NCBI GenBank assembly: GCA_933228675.1 | Contig: OW121742.1 | Coordinates: 112,976,739 to 113,040,738 of the forward strand | Length of the DNA stretch: 64,000 nucleotides | Direction of reading: 5' to 3' | DNA from: Stomorhina lunata | Lineage: Eukaryota; Arthropoda; Insecta; Diptera; Rhiniidae | In this document: piece by piece, positions 22,501 through 33,960 of the stretch | Layout of the letters: every line of letters starts with the position of its first letter | Position numbering within the stretch: position 1 is the stretch's first letter | Position numbers and translations under genes: made by a program | Notes under the pieces: generated by a model | What the model was told of the DNA's origin: nothing | What the model saw: the letters and a program-made list of their open reading frames with translations, nothing else | Database searches by the model: none

Positions 22501-25446
22501 CTATCGAAAATTTTTCTATAGAAAAATATTTCTATCGAAAATTTTTCTATAGAAAAATATTTCTATCGAAAATTTTTCTATAGAAAAATATTTCTATCGA
22601 AAATTTTTCTATAGAAAAATATTTCTATCGAAAATTTTTCTATAGAAAAATATTTCTATCGAAAATTTTTCTATAGAAAAATATTTCTATCGAAAATTTT
22701 TCTATAGAAAAATATTTCTATCGAAAATTTTTCTATAGAAAAATATTTCTATCGAAAATTTTTCTATAGAAAAATATTTCTATCGAAAATTTTTCTATAG
22801 AAAAATATTTCTATCGAAAATTTTTCTATAGAAAAATATTTCTATCGAAAATTTTTCTATAGAAAAATATTTCTATCGAAAATTTTTCTATAGAAAAATA
22901 TTTCTATCGAAAATTTTTCTATAGAAAAATATTTCTATCGAAAATTTTTCTATAGAAAAATATTTCTATCGAAAATTTTTCTATAGAAAAATATTTCTAA
23001 CGAAAATTTTTCTATAGAAAAATATTTCTATCGAAAATTTTTCTATAGAAAAATATTTCTATCGAAAATTTTTCTATAGAAAAATATTTCTATCGAAAAT
23101 TTTTCTATAGAAAAATATTTCTATCGAAAATTTTTCTATAGAAAAATATTTCTATCGAAAATTTTTCTATAGAAAAATATTTCTATCGAAAATTTTTCTA
23201 TAGAAAAATATTTCTATCGAAAATTTTTCTATAGAAAAATATTTCTATCGAAAATTTTTCTATAGAAAAATATTTCTATCGAAAATTTTTCTATAGAAAA
23301 ATATTTCTATCGAAAATTTTTCTATAGAAAAATATTTCTATCGAAAATTTTTCTATAGAAAAATATTTCTATCGAAAATTTTTCTATAGAAAAATATTTC
23401 TATCGAAAATTTTTCTATAGAAAAATATTTCTATCGAAAATTTTTCTATAGAAAAATATTTCTATCGAAAATTTTTCTATAGAAAAATATTTCTATCGAA
23501 AATTTTTCTATAGAAAAATATTTCTATCGAAAATTTTTCTATAGAGAAATATTTCTATCGAAAATTTTTCTATAGAAAAATATTTCTATCGAAAATTTTT
23601 CTATAGAAAAATATTTCTATCGAAAATTTTTCTATAGAAAAATATTTCTATCGAAAATTTTTCTATAGAAAAATATTTCTATCGAAAATTTTTCTATAGA
23701 AAAATATTTCTATCGAAAATTTTTCTATAGAAAAATATTTCTATCGAAAATTTTTCTATAGAAAAATATTTCTATCGAAAATTTTTCTATAGAAAAATAT
23801 TTCTATCGAAAATTTTTCTATAGAAAAATATTTCTATCGAAAATTTTTCTATAGAAAAATATTTCTATCGAAAATTTTTCTATAGAAAAATATTTCTATC
23901 GAAAATTTTTCTATAGAAAAATATTTCAATCGAAAATTTTTCTATAGAAAAATATTTCTAACGAAAATTTTTCTATAGAAAAATATTTCTAACGAAAATT
24001 TTTCTATAGAAAAATATTTCTAACGAAAATTTTTCTATAGAAAAATATTTCTAACGAAAATTTTTCTATAGAAAAATATTTCTATCGAAAATTTTTCTAT
24101 AGAAAAATATTTCTATCGAAAATTTTTCTATAGAAAAATATTTCTATCGAAAATTTTTTCTATAGAAAAATATTTCTATCGAAAATTTTTCTATAGAAAA
24201 ATATTTCTATCGAAAATTTTTCTATAGAAAAATATTTCTATCGAAAATTTTTCTATAGAAAAATATTTCTATCGAAAATTTTTCTATAGAAAAATATTTC
24301 TATCGAAAATTTTTCTATAGAAAAATATTTCTATCGAAAATTTTTCTATAGAAAAATATTTCTATCGAAAATTTTTCTATAGAAAAATATTTCTATCGAA
24401 AATTTTTCTATAGAAAAATATTTCTATCGAAAATTTTTCTATAGAAAAATATTTCTATCGAAAATTTTTCTATAGAAAAATATTTCTATCGAAAATTTTT
24501 CTATAGAAAAATATTTCTATCGAAAATTTTTCTATAGAAAAATATTTCTATCGAAAATTTTTCTATAGAAAAATATTTCTATCGAAAATTTTTCTATAGA
24601 AAAATATTTCTATCGAAAATTTTTCTATAGAAAAATATTTCTATCGAAAATTTTTCTATAGAAAAATATTTCTATCGAAAATTTTTCTATAGAAAAATAT
24701 TTCTATCGAAAATTTTTCTATAGAAAAATATTTCTAACGAAAATTTTTCTATAGAAAAATATTTCTATCGAAAATTTTTCTATAGAAAAATATTTCTATC
24801 GAAAATTTTTCTATAGAAAAATATTTCTATCGAAAATTTTTCTATAGAAAAATATTTCTATCGAAAATTTTTCTATAGAAAAATATTTCTATCGAAAATT
24901 TTTCTATAGAAAAATATTTCTATCGAAAATTTTTCTATAGAAAAATATTTCTATCGAAAATTTTTCTATAGAAAAATATTTCTATCGAAAATTTTTCTAT
25001 AGAAAAATATTTCTATCGAAAATTTTTCTATAGAAAAATATTTCTATCGAAAATTTTTCTATAGAAAAATATTTCTATCGAAAATTTTTCTATAGAAAAA
25101 TATTTCTATCGAAAATTTTTCTATAGAAAAATATTTCTATCGAAAATTTTTCTATAGAAAAATATTTCTATCGAAAATTTTTCTATAGAAAAATATTTCT
25201 ATCGAAAATTTTTCTATAGAAAAATATTTCTATCGAAAATTTTTCTATAGAAAAATATTTCTATCGAAAATTTTTCTATAGAAAAATATTTCTATCGAAA
25301 ATTTTTCTATAGAAAAATATTTCTATAAAAAAATATTTCTATCGAAAAATATTTCTATAAAAAAATATTTCTATCGAAAAATTTTCTATAGAAAAATATT
25401 TCTATCGAAAAATTGTTAAATTTTATTTCCGGGAAAGTGTACCCCT
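19594..25446. mobile_element. Putative TIR element filled with family B satellite
   Basis: The left edge reads TTAAAGAGTGCACCCGGAAT at about 19,597-19,616. The right edge, reverse-complemented, reads TTAGGGGTACACTTTCCCGG around 25,427-25,446. The shared inverted parts are a GTRCAC box and CCCGGAAWTAAA at the inner end. A TA adjoins each end. Almost everything between is satellite. I interpret this as a non-autonomous transposon whose interior expanded into an array. The inverted match is short and imperfect, so this is a hypothesis. Confidence 0.5.
19640..25415 (-). repeat. Family B satellite, 5.8-kb array in minus orientation
   Basis: The 31-bp unit consists of TTTTTCTATAGAAAAATA plus TTTCTATCGAAAA (or TTTCTAACGAAAA). 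The first 2 kb (19,640-21,600) is a diverse mixture with CCAAAG variants and deletions. From about 21,700 the array is highly uniform, with the ATCG form dominant and small islands of the AACG form. Four independent variants repeat at exactly 1,737 bp spacing, showing a higher-order duplication. The array ends in degraded units at 25,320-25,415. Confidence 0.95.
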
Positions 25447-26816
25447 AATGAAAGTCTATTTTATATATTTCTATGATATCGATAGATATATTAATAAATT
25501 CTACAATTTTAAAATTTTTGTATTTTTTCTTTAAACGAATTAATTTGTTTTTCATTCAAAATTTGTTTAAATCTTTTTCTCAAAAGTCTTATTTGTCTTC
25601 ATCACTTGTCGACTTGTTGAAAATATATGAACTTCGATTTATAAATAAACTTCAATTTTATTTGTAATAATGCTACAATTTTCCTTTAGAGTCCAGTATT
25701 TCATCCTTCCTGCTTCTGTTATTTTTTTCTTGTTATCGTGATTTATTGTTACAAAATCTAGCAGAAAAAAAAAATAGAAGCAAATTATAAAAAATTGTTA
25801 TTTTTACTTTAAGTTTGTTAAAAGTTCATTTCTTTTTTGAACAAATTGTATCAGTTATTGCTGCAACAAAACGTACTCAAAAGTTATACTTAAATGTTAG
25901 AGAAAATGTTCATAAGTCAAACTGACTTAACTAGAGAGTGTATAGTATTTAGTAAAATATTTTTTTTTTTTTTTTTCAAACAAATTTTATAAACATTATG
26001 TTCAATATGAGTATTTAAGTTTGAAATCTGTCTTTAAAATTGATGTTGCCTCGTTATTACAATCTAGAAACTAAACCTCAAACTGACAAGCAAATTTTCA
26101 TTTCTGGAAGGCTTTTCTAGGAAAAATTTTCTGAAAACTAATTCCAAAATGATTTTAGAACAACTTTTAACCACAAGATAAAGTTTTTGTAAACATAAAT
26201 TTAAGGAAATATTTATGGAAAGCTTTAGACTTAATTAAAGTTAAACTGAAATCTTCCCTATGAATTTATTTTGTCAATAACTATTTTATACAAACAAATT
26301 CTTTAATTCTAATTAATATATGTATAAAAAAAGACATGATGTTCTTTGAAGTAAGAGAATTATCAATTAAATTAAATTTGAGTTACACATGGCAAAGCCA
26401 TACACACATAAAAACATACACACATACAAGAAAGTATCTGTTAGAAAACATATATGGGCAAATCCAGAAAAAGGTCCACCGTGGTCAAAAAATTAAAAGT
26501 TATTAAAAATAGACTTTTTTACGACAGTCTAATAGAGAAATACTTAAATTATATTAATTTAATCAATTTACCAATAATTTTTTCCAATGAGATGAATAAT
26601 CAAATGGTTGTGCTGGACAAATGCAATATCTTATTTCTGACCATGATTTTTTGCAAAGTCTTTTTTACATTATATTTTTTAAGAGAAGAGATCAATTATA
26701 AAAATTCTTCTATAAAATTATTTCCAAAAGTTCAGTAATACAAAGATGAGTAAAAAAGAAATAAATGTTAATGAGATTAACGGTAAATTTTTATTTTGCT
26801 TTTGCCTATTTGCAAT
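25447..26816. other. AT-rich non-coding DNA
   Basis: No feature is recognised. The 94-codon frame at 26454-26738 (lysine-rich start, hydrophobic middle) has no family resemblance or supporting signal, so I do not call it a gene. A 20-nt T run lies near 25,960-25,978. Confidence 0.5.
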
Positions 26817-28313
26817 GTCACATTCGACTCTAAAAAAGATCATTTATTGTCATTGCGTCATAGCCTTTGGAAGAAGTTGTTAAAAATTATTTTGTTTAAA
26901 CAAAGATTTTAACGCATTAATAAACCAAGAAAAGAAAATTTGTGAAAAGCAAAATCTTATATATTTTCAATGAGTTCGAACTTGGTCACGTTCGACACCT
27001 GCGTGGCTTGGTTATTTGGCGAAACTAAGTCTTTCGCTGTCAATAGCCTTAGGTTTATTGTGGAACAATCGGTTGAATGGCGATCTCCCCTTTACCTATT
27101 TTTTATTGATTTTAAACGCACATTTGACACTTTAGAGCACAGATCATACGACTCATAAAAGCGCTTTACAATAACGCATTTTGCTGCATTCTCCATGAAT
27201 TTTGTCAGAGCATAGGTTACGCAGAGCAAAGCAAGCTTTTGGCATACTAAACAAACTCTGGAGATCTCAAAATGTCTCGACTTCCACAAAAATAAAAGTT
27301 TTTAACACCAATGTTAAAGCCGTGCTCCTATATGGGTGTGAGACTTGGAATATCTCGAGCCGTGAAATGAACAGTCTATAAGCTTTTGTTAATCGGTACT
27401 TAAGACGTATACTTAAAATTTTCTGGCCCGCCACAATCACTAATGAAGACCTATGGTTGCGCACCGCTCAGGACCCGCTACAAATAAGCATATGCACTAG
27501 AAAATATGGCTGGCTAGGACACATATTGAGAAAAGCGGCCACTGATATAAATCGTCAAGCTATTGAATATAATCCTCAAGGTTCCAGGAGGTCTGGTAGA
27601 CTCACAAACACTTGGAGACGCTAAACTGAGAACGGGCTGAGGGAGTTCGGTATATCATGGAAAGAGATGAAAGTGATGACTACCGATAAACTTACATGGG
27701 AAACATTTGTTGAGGTCCTATGTTCCACCAGGAATTAAAGGACTAAATATATGTAAGTCCTTCGCTGTAGTCAGCTACAAACTAAGCCGCAGCAAAGATG
27801 ACGGAATTTGCTTTTTAACGACTTTAGTTAAACAAATACAAAACCGATATGAGTAATATCTATTTTTTAAGAATAAATTTGGTTAAATATATTTATATTT
27901 GAATGTTCGAATTATTGTGGAAAAAATGTCACGTTCAACACGTCACGTATCGACCGAAAATATGGGTTAGAAAAAAGTATATAAACACGAGCTTCTTTAA
28001 TCAAACCATAACATTTTAATGTAACACTGTTAGGTAAAATTTTGACATTAATTTCACGACGAAATTTCGTAAGATTTCGCTGAAATGTCCCTTTCTAAGT
28101 GCGGCCGCTAAAACTACTTCCACTTTTGTCACGTTCGACCCACCACTTATTTTTAATTTTTTTTGTTTAATTCGAGATTCCCTTTGCTTTAAACTTTCAT
28201 ATTAATTATAGTGTTCGCTATAAGTTACAGATTAAGATTAAGTCGAACCTGAAAATACTTTTAGTTTTTTCGCTTTTTGGTTTGCCACGCATACAAACGT
28301 CACGTTCAACACC
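26817..28313 (+). repeat. Recurring GTCACGTTCRACAC motif cluster
   Basis: A 14-15-bp motif occurs in the same orientation at 26,985 (GTCACGTTCGACACC), 27,928 (GTCACGTTCAACACG), 28,138 (GTCACGTTCGACCCA) and 28,299 (GTCACGTTCAACACC). A weaker copy lies at 26,817 (GTCACATTCGACTC). Sequence between copies is not obviously repeated. Spacings are about 160-210 bp, apart from one interval that contains the dead LINE. It could be a very degenerate tandem repeat or a cluster of binding sites. Confidence 0.6.
26970..27740 (+). pseudogene. Internally deleted non-LTR retrotransposon
   Basis: The left part encodes LRFIVEQSVEWRSPLYLFFI followed by DFKRTFD, the RT segment with catalytic motif A (FIDFKRTFD), then stops at about 27,158. 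After a deletion, the right part gives KVFNTNVKAVLLYGCETW and later YGWLGHILRK, NPQGSRRSGR and TWRR. These are the conserved C-terminal blocks of a widespread animal LINE type with the FNxNVKxVLLYGCETW signature. The YADD box and most of the palm are missing, and several stops interrupt the frame, so the copy is dead. No poly(A) tail or target duplication was identified. Confidence 0.8.
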
Positions 28314-28453
28314 AGGGATTTACCCATATATAAATACATCAAAGGTACTTGCAATAGTATTAGTATTAGTATATTAGTATTAGCGTTATAGTCTAGTCGT
28401 AGTCTGGTCATAGTCTCGTTTTAGTTATCACTGAATTTAAACATCTTTTTATA
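27741..28453. other. Non-coding spacer
   Basis: Apart from three GTCACGTTC motif copies and a TAGTATTAGTAT/TAGTC-rich stretch at 28,345-28,425 that resembles degenerate 12-bp minisatellite units, nothing is recognised. Confidence 0.5.
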
Positions 28454-29264
28454 CCCTTCACCACCATAGGTGGAAAGGGTATTATAAGTTTGTGCTGATG
28501 TATGTAACGCATAGAAATATTTGTCTTAGACCCACCTTTTAGTATACCAATAGGCTTAAAATCACTTTCTGAGTCGATTTAGCGATGTCCGTCCGTCCGT
28601 CCGTCCGTCCGTCCGTCTGGCTGGCTGGCTGGACCCCCATGTAAACTTTGTAATCAAACTACAGGTCGTAATTCTAAAGATAATTTGATGAAATTTGGTA
28701 CAGATCATTTTTTTGATAAGGGGACCATGGCTATTGAAATTGGTCGAAATCGGTCCATTATTTATGGTACCTCCCATAGGTCCCACTTCCCGGAATTGAC
28801 ATATTGGCCACAAATATCAATATTTTTTTCATGAAATTTAAAACATATAATTCTTATGTAAATTTAAATCACTGTATCAAATTTCGTTGAAATCGGTCCA
28901 CATTTGACCATAGCTTCCATACAAACTCTTCTTCAAAAACGCACTAAATGAGACAAAAAATCACTAAAACGCTCGTAAATCTAAAGATAATGAAAATTTT
29001 GAGTTTATTTTTTGCATACATAATTTTTGTAACAACTGTAATCAATTTGCCAAATTTCGAGAATATCGGTCCACATTTGACCCTAGCTCTCATATAAGTC
29101 CAAATGACGGAAACAGGTTGAATATATAAGTTTTGCGAAAATGTTTGTATGATGGCAAAATTTAGCAAATATTTGTCTTTATACAGGAAAAATAACACCT
29201 TTGACCTTAGTGGTGAAGGGTATCGTATGGTCGGGCTTGACCGACTATAGCGCTTTCTTACTTG
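28454..29264 (+). mobile_element. Dispersed ~800-bp repeat (copy 2)
   Basis: The copy runs from CCCTTCACCACCATAGGTGG to GCGCTTTCTTACTTG. The left terminus is an imperfect hairpin (CCCTTCACCACC...GGTGGAAAGGG). The right end has GTGGTGAAGGGTAT, which is the inverse of the left terminus, followed by a second hairpin (GGTCGG...CCGAC). A GTCC/GGCT simple-repeat tract lies at about 28,590-28,632. The copy at 61.1 kb is very similar over its whole length. No transposase is encoded. The class is unknown to me: the subterminal inverted repeats favour a non-autonomous DNA element. Confidence 0.9.
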
Positions 29265-30974
29265 TTTTTTTTAATTCTTGTTTATTAATCCATTTAGGGA
29301 TAGAATGAAAGTTGTGACCCCCCATTATGCTGCCAATCAAATGTGTTTTAACCCCTATGTTTAAGCACTAAATCAGGTTTGGATTTTGTTAAAAATCTGT
29401 GCAAAAAAATGTTTATTTTTTTTATAAATGTTGAAACACTAACACAAATAAAATGTTAGCTCCTGTTAAAAGGTATAAAACCACCTGCTATTTCATTGGT
29501 CCTTAAAACAAAAGTGTAAAATGAGCCAAAGTGATATGCGGTAAATACTTCAATCGTGCATCTAGTTATTGCTCAGCAACTCCAGATATTTATACAAATC
29601 TCTTGTATGTGAGTCCATATAAGTAACTCGAGTGCGTTTGTACTTAAAAAATATATACAAAAAATTCAGTTTTTTTTATACGATTTTTTGTTAACATTTG
29701 AATTGTATTGACAATGATACCACCAACTGGGTTAAAGCGTGTCGATGTGCTATAGATTTTTTGTGTTTTATTGTATTTGTTATTTTAGCTGTAAGTACTA
29801 ACTGTAGCTACAGTGGGGTTATTGGTTATTACTAGAGTAAACATACAAAAAAATGTTTCTATGTATAGAGACAATGAGAGTGATTTTATTACAAAAACTA
29901 CTTCAAATACTTTCGCTAGTTTTAATGGATGTTTGAATAGCGTTTACAGAGAGGCAGTAAGAAAAATCTGTATAAATAAATCATATAACGATCTAGGGTT
30001 GGGAATCAATAAAGCCAATATATCCATGCAAAGATACTTTTGAAGTAATATTTTATTTTAGCTGAGATTGTATATAATCCTTTTGATCAAAAACAAATCA
30101 AATCAAACTATTAAAGCAAATTTAGCGATTTTCTAAAAAATTTATACGGTGCGTATGATTGATATTAATTCAGAGGTTAGTATGGAAAAACTTGAATAAC
30201 TTTTGTAGTTCTCGCAGTATTTAAGATATTCAAAATCCTAATAAAAGCCAACATTTAAACATTTTTTTTTAATTTGTGTCTTAAATACTATGAAATTGTT
30301 AATAAGATTTTCAAATGAACATCAAAGATATACAAATTTAAGAAAGTTTTCAAAAAAAGTTAAATGCAAATAAAATCAATAAATAGTTTGGCATCTCTTT
30401 TTTTATTAGGAACTTTCTCCTCTTGTTGTAATAAATTGTTTTTAAGTTTTCTTATGTCTTTTTTAAAAATTTTCCACTTAAACACTTCTGTAAATCACAC
30501 TCGTTTTCCTCTAAAACGCTCCTCTAGCTCAATTGGTTTGCGAAATTTTTATCGTCTCCCAAAATATTCAAGCGCCAAAGAAATATCCAGAAGAACTTAA
30601 GAATTCTCTAGTGATGTAACAGCAATATACTTTTTGATAAAACGACTTAACTTATTAAGACTTTTAATAAATAGTCTTCCAATACTTAAGAGTAAATCCC
30701 CTTCCATAAGTCCGATCCAGACCACAGATATGTAAAGTTAACTCGTTGCAACCTTTAGTCTAAACGCGTGTCTTCCAATCTGTCACTGTTTTGTCCTGTT
30801 GGAGACAAGTAAGCCTACATCTGGTGTTAATAGTGATAGTTATCTGTGGCAACGTTTTCTATCTGCTATAGATATACTAATAAATTTCAGTCCATTTCTT
30901 ATTTGGAAGATATTGCATTTCCAAGTATGTATTGCTCTTGTCCCCCTGTGACCCGGTACATATATAAAATGTTT
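29265..30974. other. AT-rich non-coding DNA
   Basis: No gene is recognised. Small frames at 29813-30043 and 30364-30600 lack any family resemblance. The last ~70 bp lead into the minisatellite. Confidence 0.5.
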
Positions 30975-32795
30975 ACTAAAATGCTGAGTAATCTTGATCT
31001 GATGACTCATTCCGAATTGCAGCTCAAACTGCTGAGTCATTTTTGACTGCTGAGTCATCTCAAAATGCTAAGTCATCTCAAGATGCTGAGCCATCTTAAA
31101 CTGTTGAGTCATCTCAAAATGCTGAGTCATTTTTAACTGCTGAGTAATCTGGATCTGAAAATTCATTCCGAATTACATCTCAAACTGCTGAGTCATCTAA
31201 AAATGTTGAGTCATCTTAAACTGCTAAGTCATCTCAAAATGATAAGTCATCTCAAAATGCTACGTCACCCCGAACTGCTGAGTCATTTTTAGCTGTTGAG
31301 TCATCTCAAATGGTATTTCCAAGTATATGGATATATGTTGCTATTTTTCCCCTGTGACCCGATATAGAGATAAGATGTATACTGAGAAGCTAAGAATTCT
31401 TGATCTGATGAGTCATCTCGAATTGTATCCCAAACTGCTTAGTCATTTTAGACTGCTGAGTCATCTCAAAATGTTGAGCCATATCAAACTGCTAAATCAT
31501 CTTAATTGCGGAGGCAACCCGAACTGCAGAGTCATCTCAAAATGCTGAGTCACCCCAAACAGCTGAGTCATCTTAAACTGGTAAGTTAACTCAGAATGCT
31601 GAGACATATCAAACTGCTGAGTTATTTCAAAACTCTGGTTCACCCCGATTTGCTGAGTCATCTCAAAATACTGAGTCATCTAAAACTGTTGAGTCACCTC
31701 AAACTGCAGAGTCATCTCAAAATGCTGGGTCACGCAGAACTGCAGGGTCATTTTAAACTATTGAGTCATCTAAAACTGCTTTTAAGTTTTTTGTAGAACG
31801 TAGATTTACAAATATCCCTTCACCAAACAATAGCGTCGTTAAATGCTTAATAATCTCGGTCTAATGAGTCATTTCGAATTGAATCTCAAACTACCGAGTT
31901 ATCCTAAACTACAGTCATCTCAAACTTTTAAATTAACTCAAACTGCTGAGTCATCTGAAATACTAAGTCTTCTCAAAATGCTGAGTCACCTCAAACTGCT
32001 TAATTATTTTAAATTGTTTTGTCATATCAAACTGCTGAGTCATCTTAAACTGTTGAGTTATTTAAAAATGCAGAGTCATCTCCATCTGCTGAGTCATCTC
32101 AAACTGCTTCAAGTATCTTGTAAAACTTAGATTTACAAATATCTCTATACCAAACGATAGCGTCGTAAAATGCTGAGTAATCTCGGTCTGATGAGTCATC
32201 TAAAATTACATCTTGAATTGCTGAGTTGACTCAAACGGCTGACTCACTGACAAACTACTGAGTCATCTCAAAATGCTGAGCCAGCTCGAACTGCTGAGTC
32301 ATCTTCAACTGTTGAGTCATCTCAAAATGCTGAGTCATCTTAAATTTCTTTCCAGTATCTTGTAAAATGTGGGTTTATAACTATTTTTTCACCAAACGAT
32401 ATCAATGTAAAATGCTGAGAAATCCCGATTTGATGAGTCATCTCAAATTGCATCTCAAACTGCTGAGTTAATTTAGAGTATAGTCATCTCGATATTTTAA
32501 ATTAACTCAAACTGCAGACTTACTTCGAACTACTGAGTTATCTCAAACATCTGAGTCATCTCAAACTGCTGAGTCATCTCAAAATGCTGAGTCATCTCAA
32601 AATGCTGAGTCATCCCGATCTTCAGTGTCATTTTAAACTGTCGAGTCATCTTAAAATGCTGAGTGATCTCAAACTGCTTTAAATTTTCTTGTAGAATCCC
32701 TTTATCAAACGATTGTGTTGTAAAATGCTGACAAATCTCTAACTGCTGAGTCATCCTAAACTGCTTTGCGATATCAAACATCAGAGTCATCTTAA
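30975..32795 (+). repeat. 18-bp minisatellite rich in TGAGTCAT sites
   Basis: The basic unit is about 18 bp, CTGCTGAGTCATCTCAAA, with many variants (AATGCTGAG..., TTGAGTCAT..., CACC for CATC). Longer non-repeat phrases recur within the array: TTTCCAAGTAT...CCCTGTGACCCG near 30,920 and 31,315, and ACCAAACRATAGCGTCGT near 31,822 and 32,148 with relatives near 32,390 and 32,705. This gives a nested repeat of roughly 250-450 bp. Reading frames of LLSHLK or EMTQQF repeats are by-products of the 18-bp period. By eye about 29 exact TGAGTCAT octamers occur, over half of them preceded by GC. Confidence 0.92.
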
Positions 32796-32910
32796 AATGC
32801 TTTAAAATATCTCGTGAAACGTGAATTTGTAAATATCCCTTAAGAATACGATAGGATATCAATGCCCCCTAAGGAGCAATGTATTGCTTAATAAGCCTTT
32901 TTTGAGGCAT

Positions 32911-33178
32911 AAGGAGTAATCCGAATAAAATTTGTAGACCAAGATAATCTTTTTCGTCTGACATTTGAACATTTACATAAGTATTTTTAAGTATTAGTAA
33001 ACGTATTAATTTTTTTCGCAAATCCTTTTACAAAAGATTTAATAGTAGCTTTAGTTGACTTTTTGGGGGAGGTTGTCCTCCTATTCTTGATATCAGACAT
33101 GTTTTAAATCTTTTGCTTTACCGATATCAGTTGGACCCATTTTTCTTTCTGATCCAGATTTGAATCTTTAAATGGAAG
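32911..33178 (-). pseudogene. Deletion relic of a DD37E-type transposon
   Basis: The left end (GAATAAAATTTGTAGACC near 32,923) matches the inner left terminal region of the element at 59,994-62,091. On the minus strand, about 33,020-33,105 encodes NMSDIKNRR then KKSTKATIKSFVKGFA, matching the C-terminus of that transposase. Directly after, about 33,110-33,175 encodes KSGSERKMGPTDIGKAKDLK, matching its N-terminal region. The middle of the gene, including all catalytic residues, is deleted, so this is a MITE-like derivative of the same or a close family. Confidence 0.8.
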
Positions 33179-33313
33179 TCATTAGCGCTCGAAATCTTAA
33201 ATATTTCACAAATATTTGTTTAGCATATCTTAGGGATAATATAAATAATTTAAACTTGACTAGATTTTTCAAATATTTGCTAAAAGTGGCTCGATAGTAA
33301 AAGAAAAATCTCA

Positions 33314-33622
33314 GGGGCCAAATTACCGCATTCGATATCGGTCGAAAACTCAAACTTTTAAGCGAATATTGTGAAGTATACTTTAGGGATGTTGAAAGTT
33401 ACTTCGATGAAAAATGTTAATTGAAATTTGGTATCCATTTTGATTCGTTTTTAAAAACATATATTTCAATTAAAACTCTTTTACTATTTTTCATCTTTTG
33501 GCAAATAACTTAAAAAAAATATAGTAAACTGTGCATCTTTTAAATAATTTTGATTATCCTTATACAAATGTTTTGAAAATATCTAAGATTTCGATCGATA
33601 TCGAATGCAGTAATTTGGCCCC
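33314..33622. mobile_element. MITE with 34-bp terminal inverted repeats
   Basis: The left terminus at 33,314-33,347 begins GGGGCCAAATTACCGCATTC. The right terminus at 33,589-33,622 is its inverse with 2 mismatches in 34. The 309-bp element has no coding capacity. Flanking sequence on both sides (33,180-33,313 and 33,650-33,960) contains more of the same family, so several copies lie end to end. Confidence 0.85.
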
Positions 33623-33649
33623 AGTTCTTACTTAAACCGTTAAATGGTA

Positions 33650-33960
33650 TAAAAATCATCGCATTCGATATCGATCGAAATTTAAGATATCTAAGAAGAT
33701 TTATGTAGCATAGTTTAAGAATCAGCTAAATATTATATTACATATAGGGTTCACTACATTGTAGCTTATTTGTTAGAAGTTCCCTGATAGTTAAAGAGTT
33801 TCATTTAAGCTTAATGTTTTGACTTACGAACTGATATGTTTAAATATTCAATTTTTTTAAACTTTTTGCAAAATAATTTATTTTAAAAATCCCTAAGGTA
33901 TGTTATAGAATATTTGCTTAAAAGTCTGAGTTTTCGATTTGAGCAGCGATTTGGCCTTAG
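33650..33960. mobile_element. Second, more diverged MITE of the GGGGCC family
   Basis: The left end has CGCATTCGATATCGATCGAA at 33,660. The right end, reverse-complemented, has GGCCAAATCGCTGC and then TCGAAAACTCAGACTTTTAA, matching the start of the neighbouring MITE. It is immediately adjacent to that copy. Confidence 0.65.

Noticed and set aside
26454..26738. 94-codon frame as a small host gene
   Set aside because: It has no recognisable domain, biased AT-rich composition, and no splice or promoter context. Length is within chance for this composition.
28340..28435. A second full 12-bp minisatellite
   Set aside because: Only irregular TAGTATTAG and TAGTC phrases are present. It is too degenerate to define a period, so it is only mentioned.
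31327..32862. LLSHLK and EMTQQF repeat proteins
   Set aside because: Both strands show hexapeptide repeats forced by the 18-bp minisatellite, and frames break at every indel.
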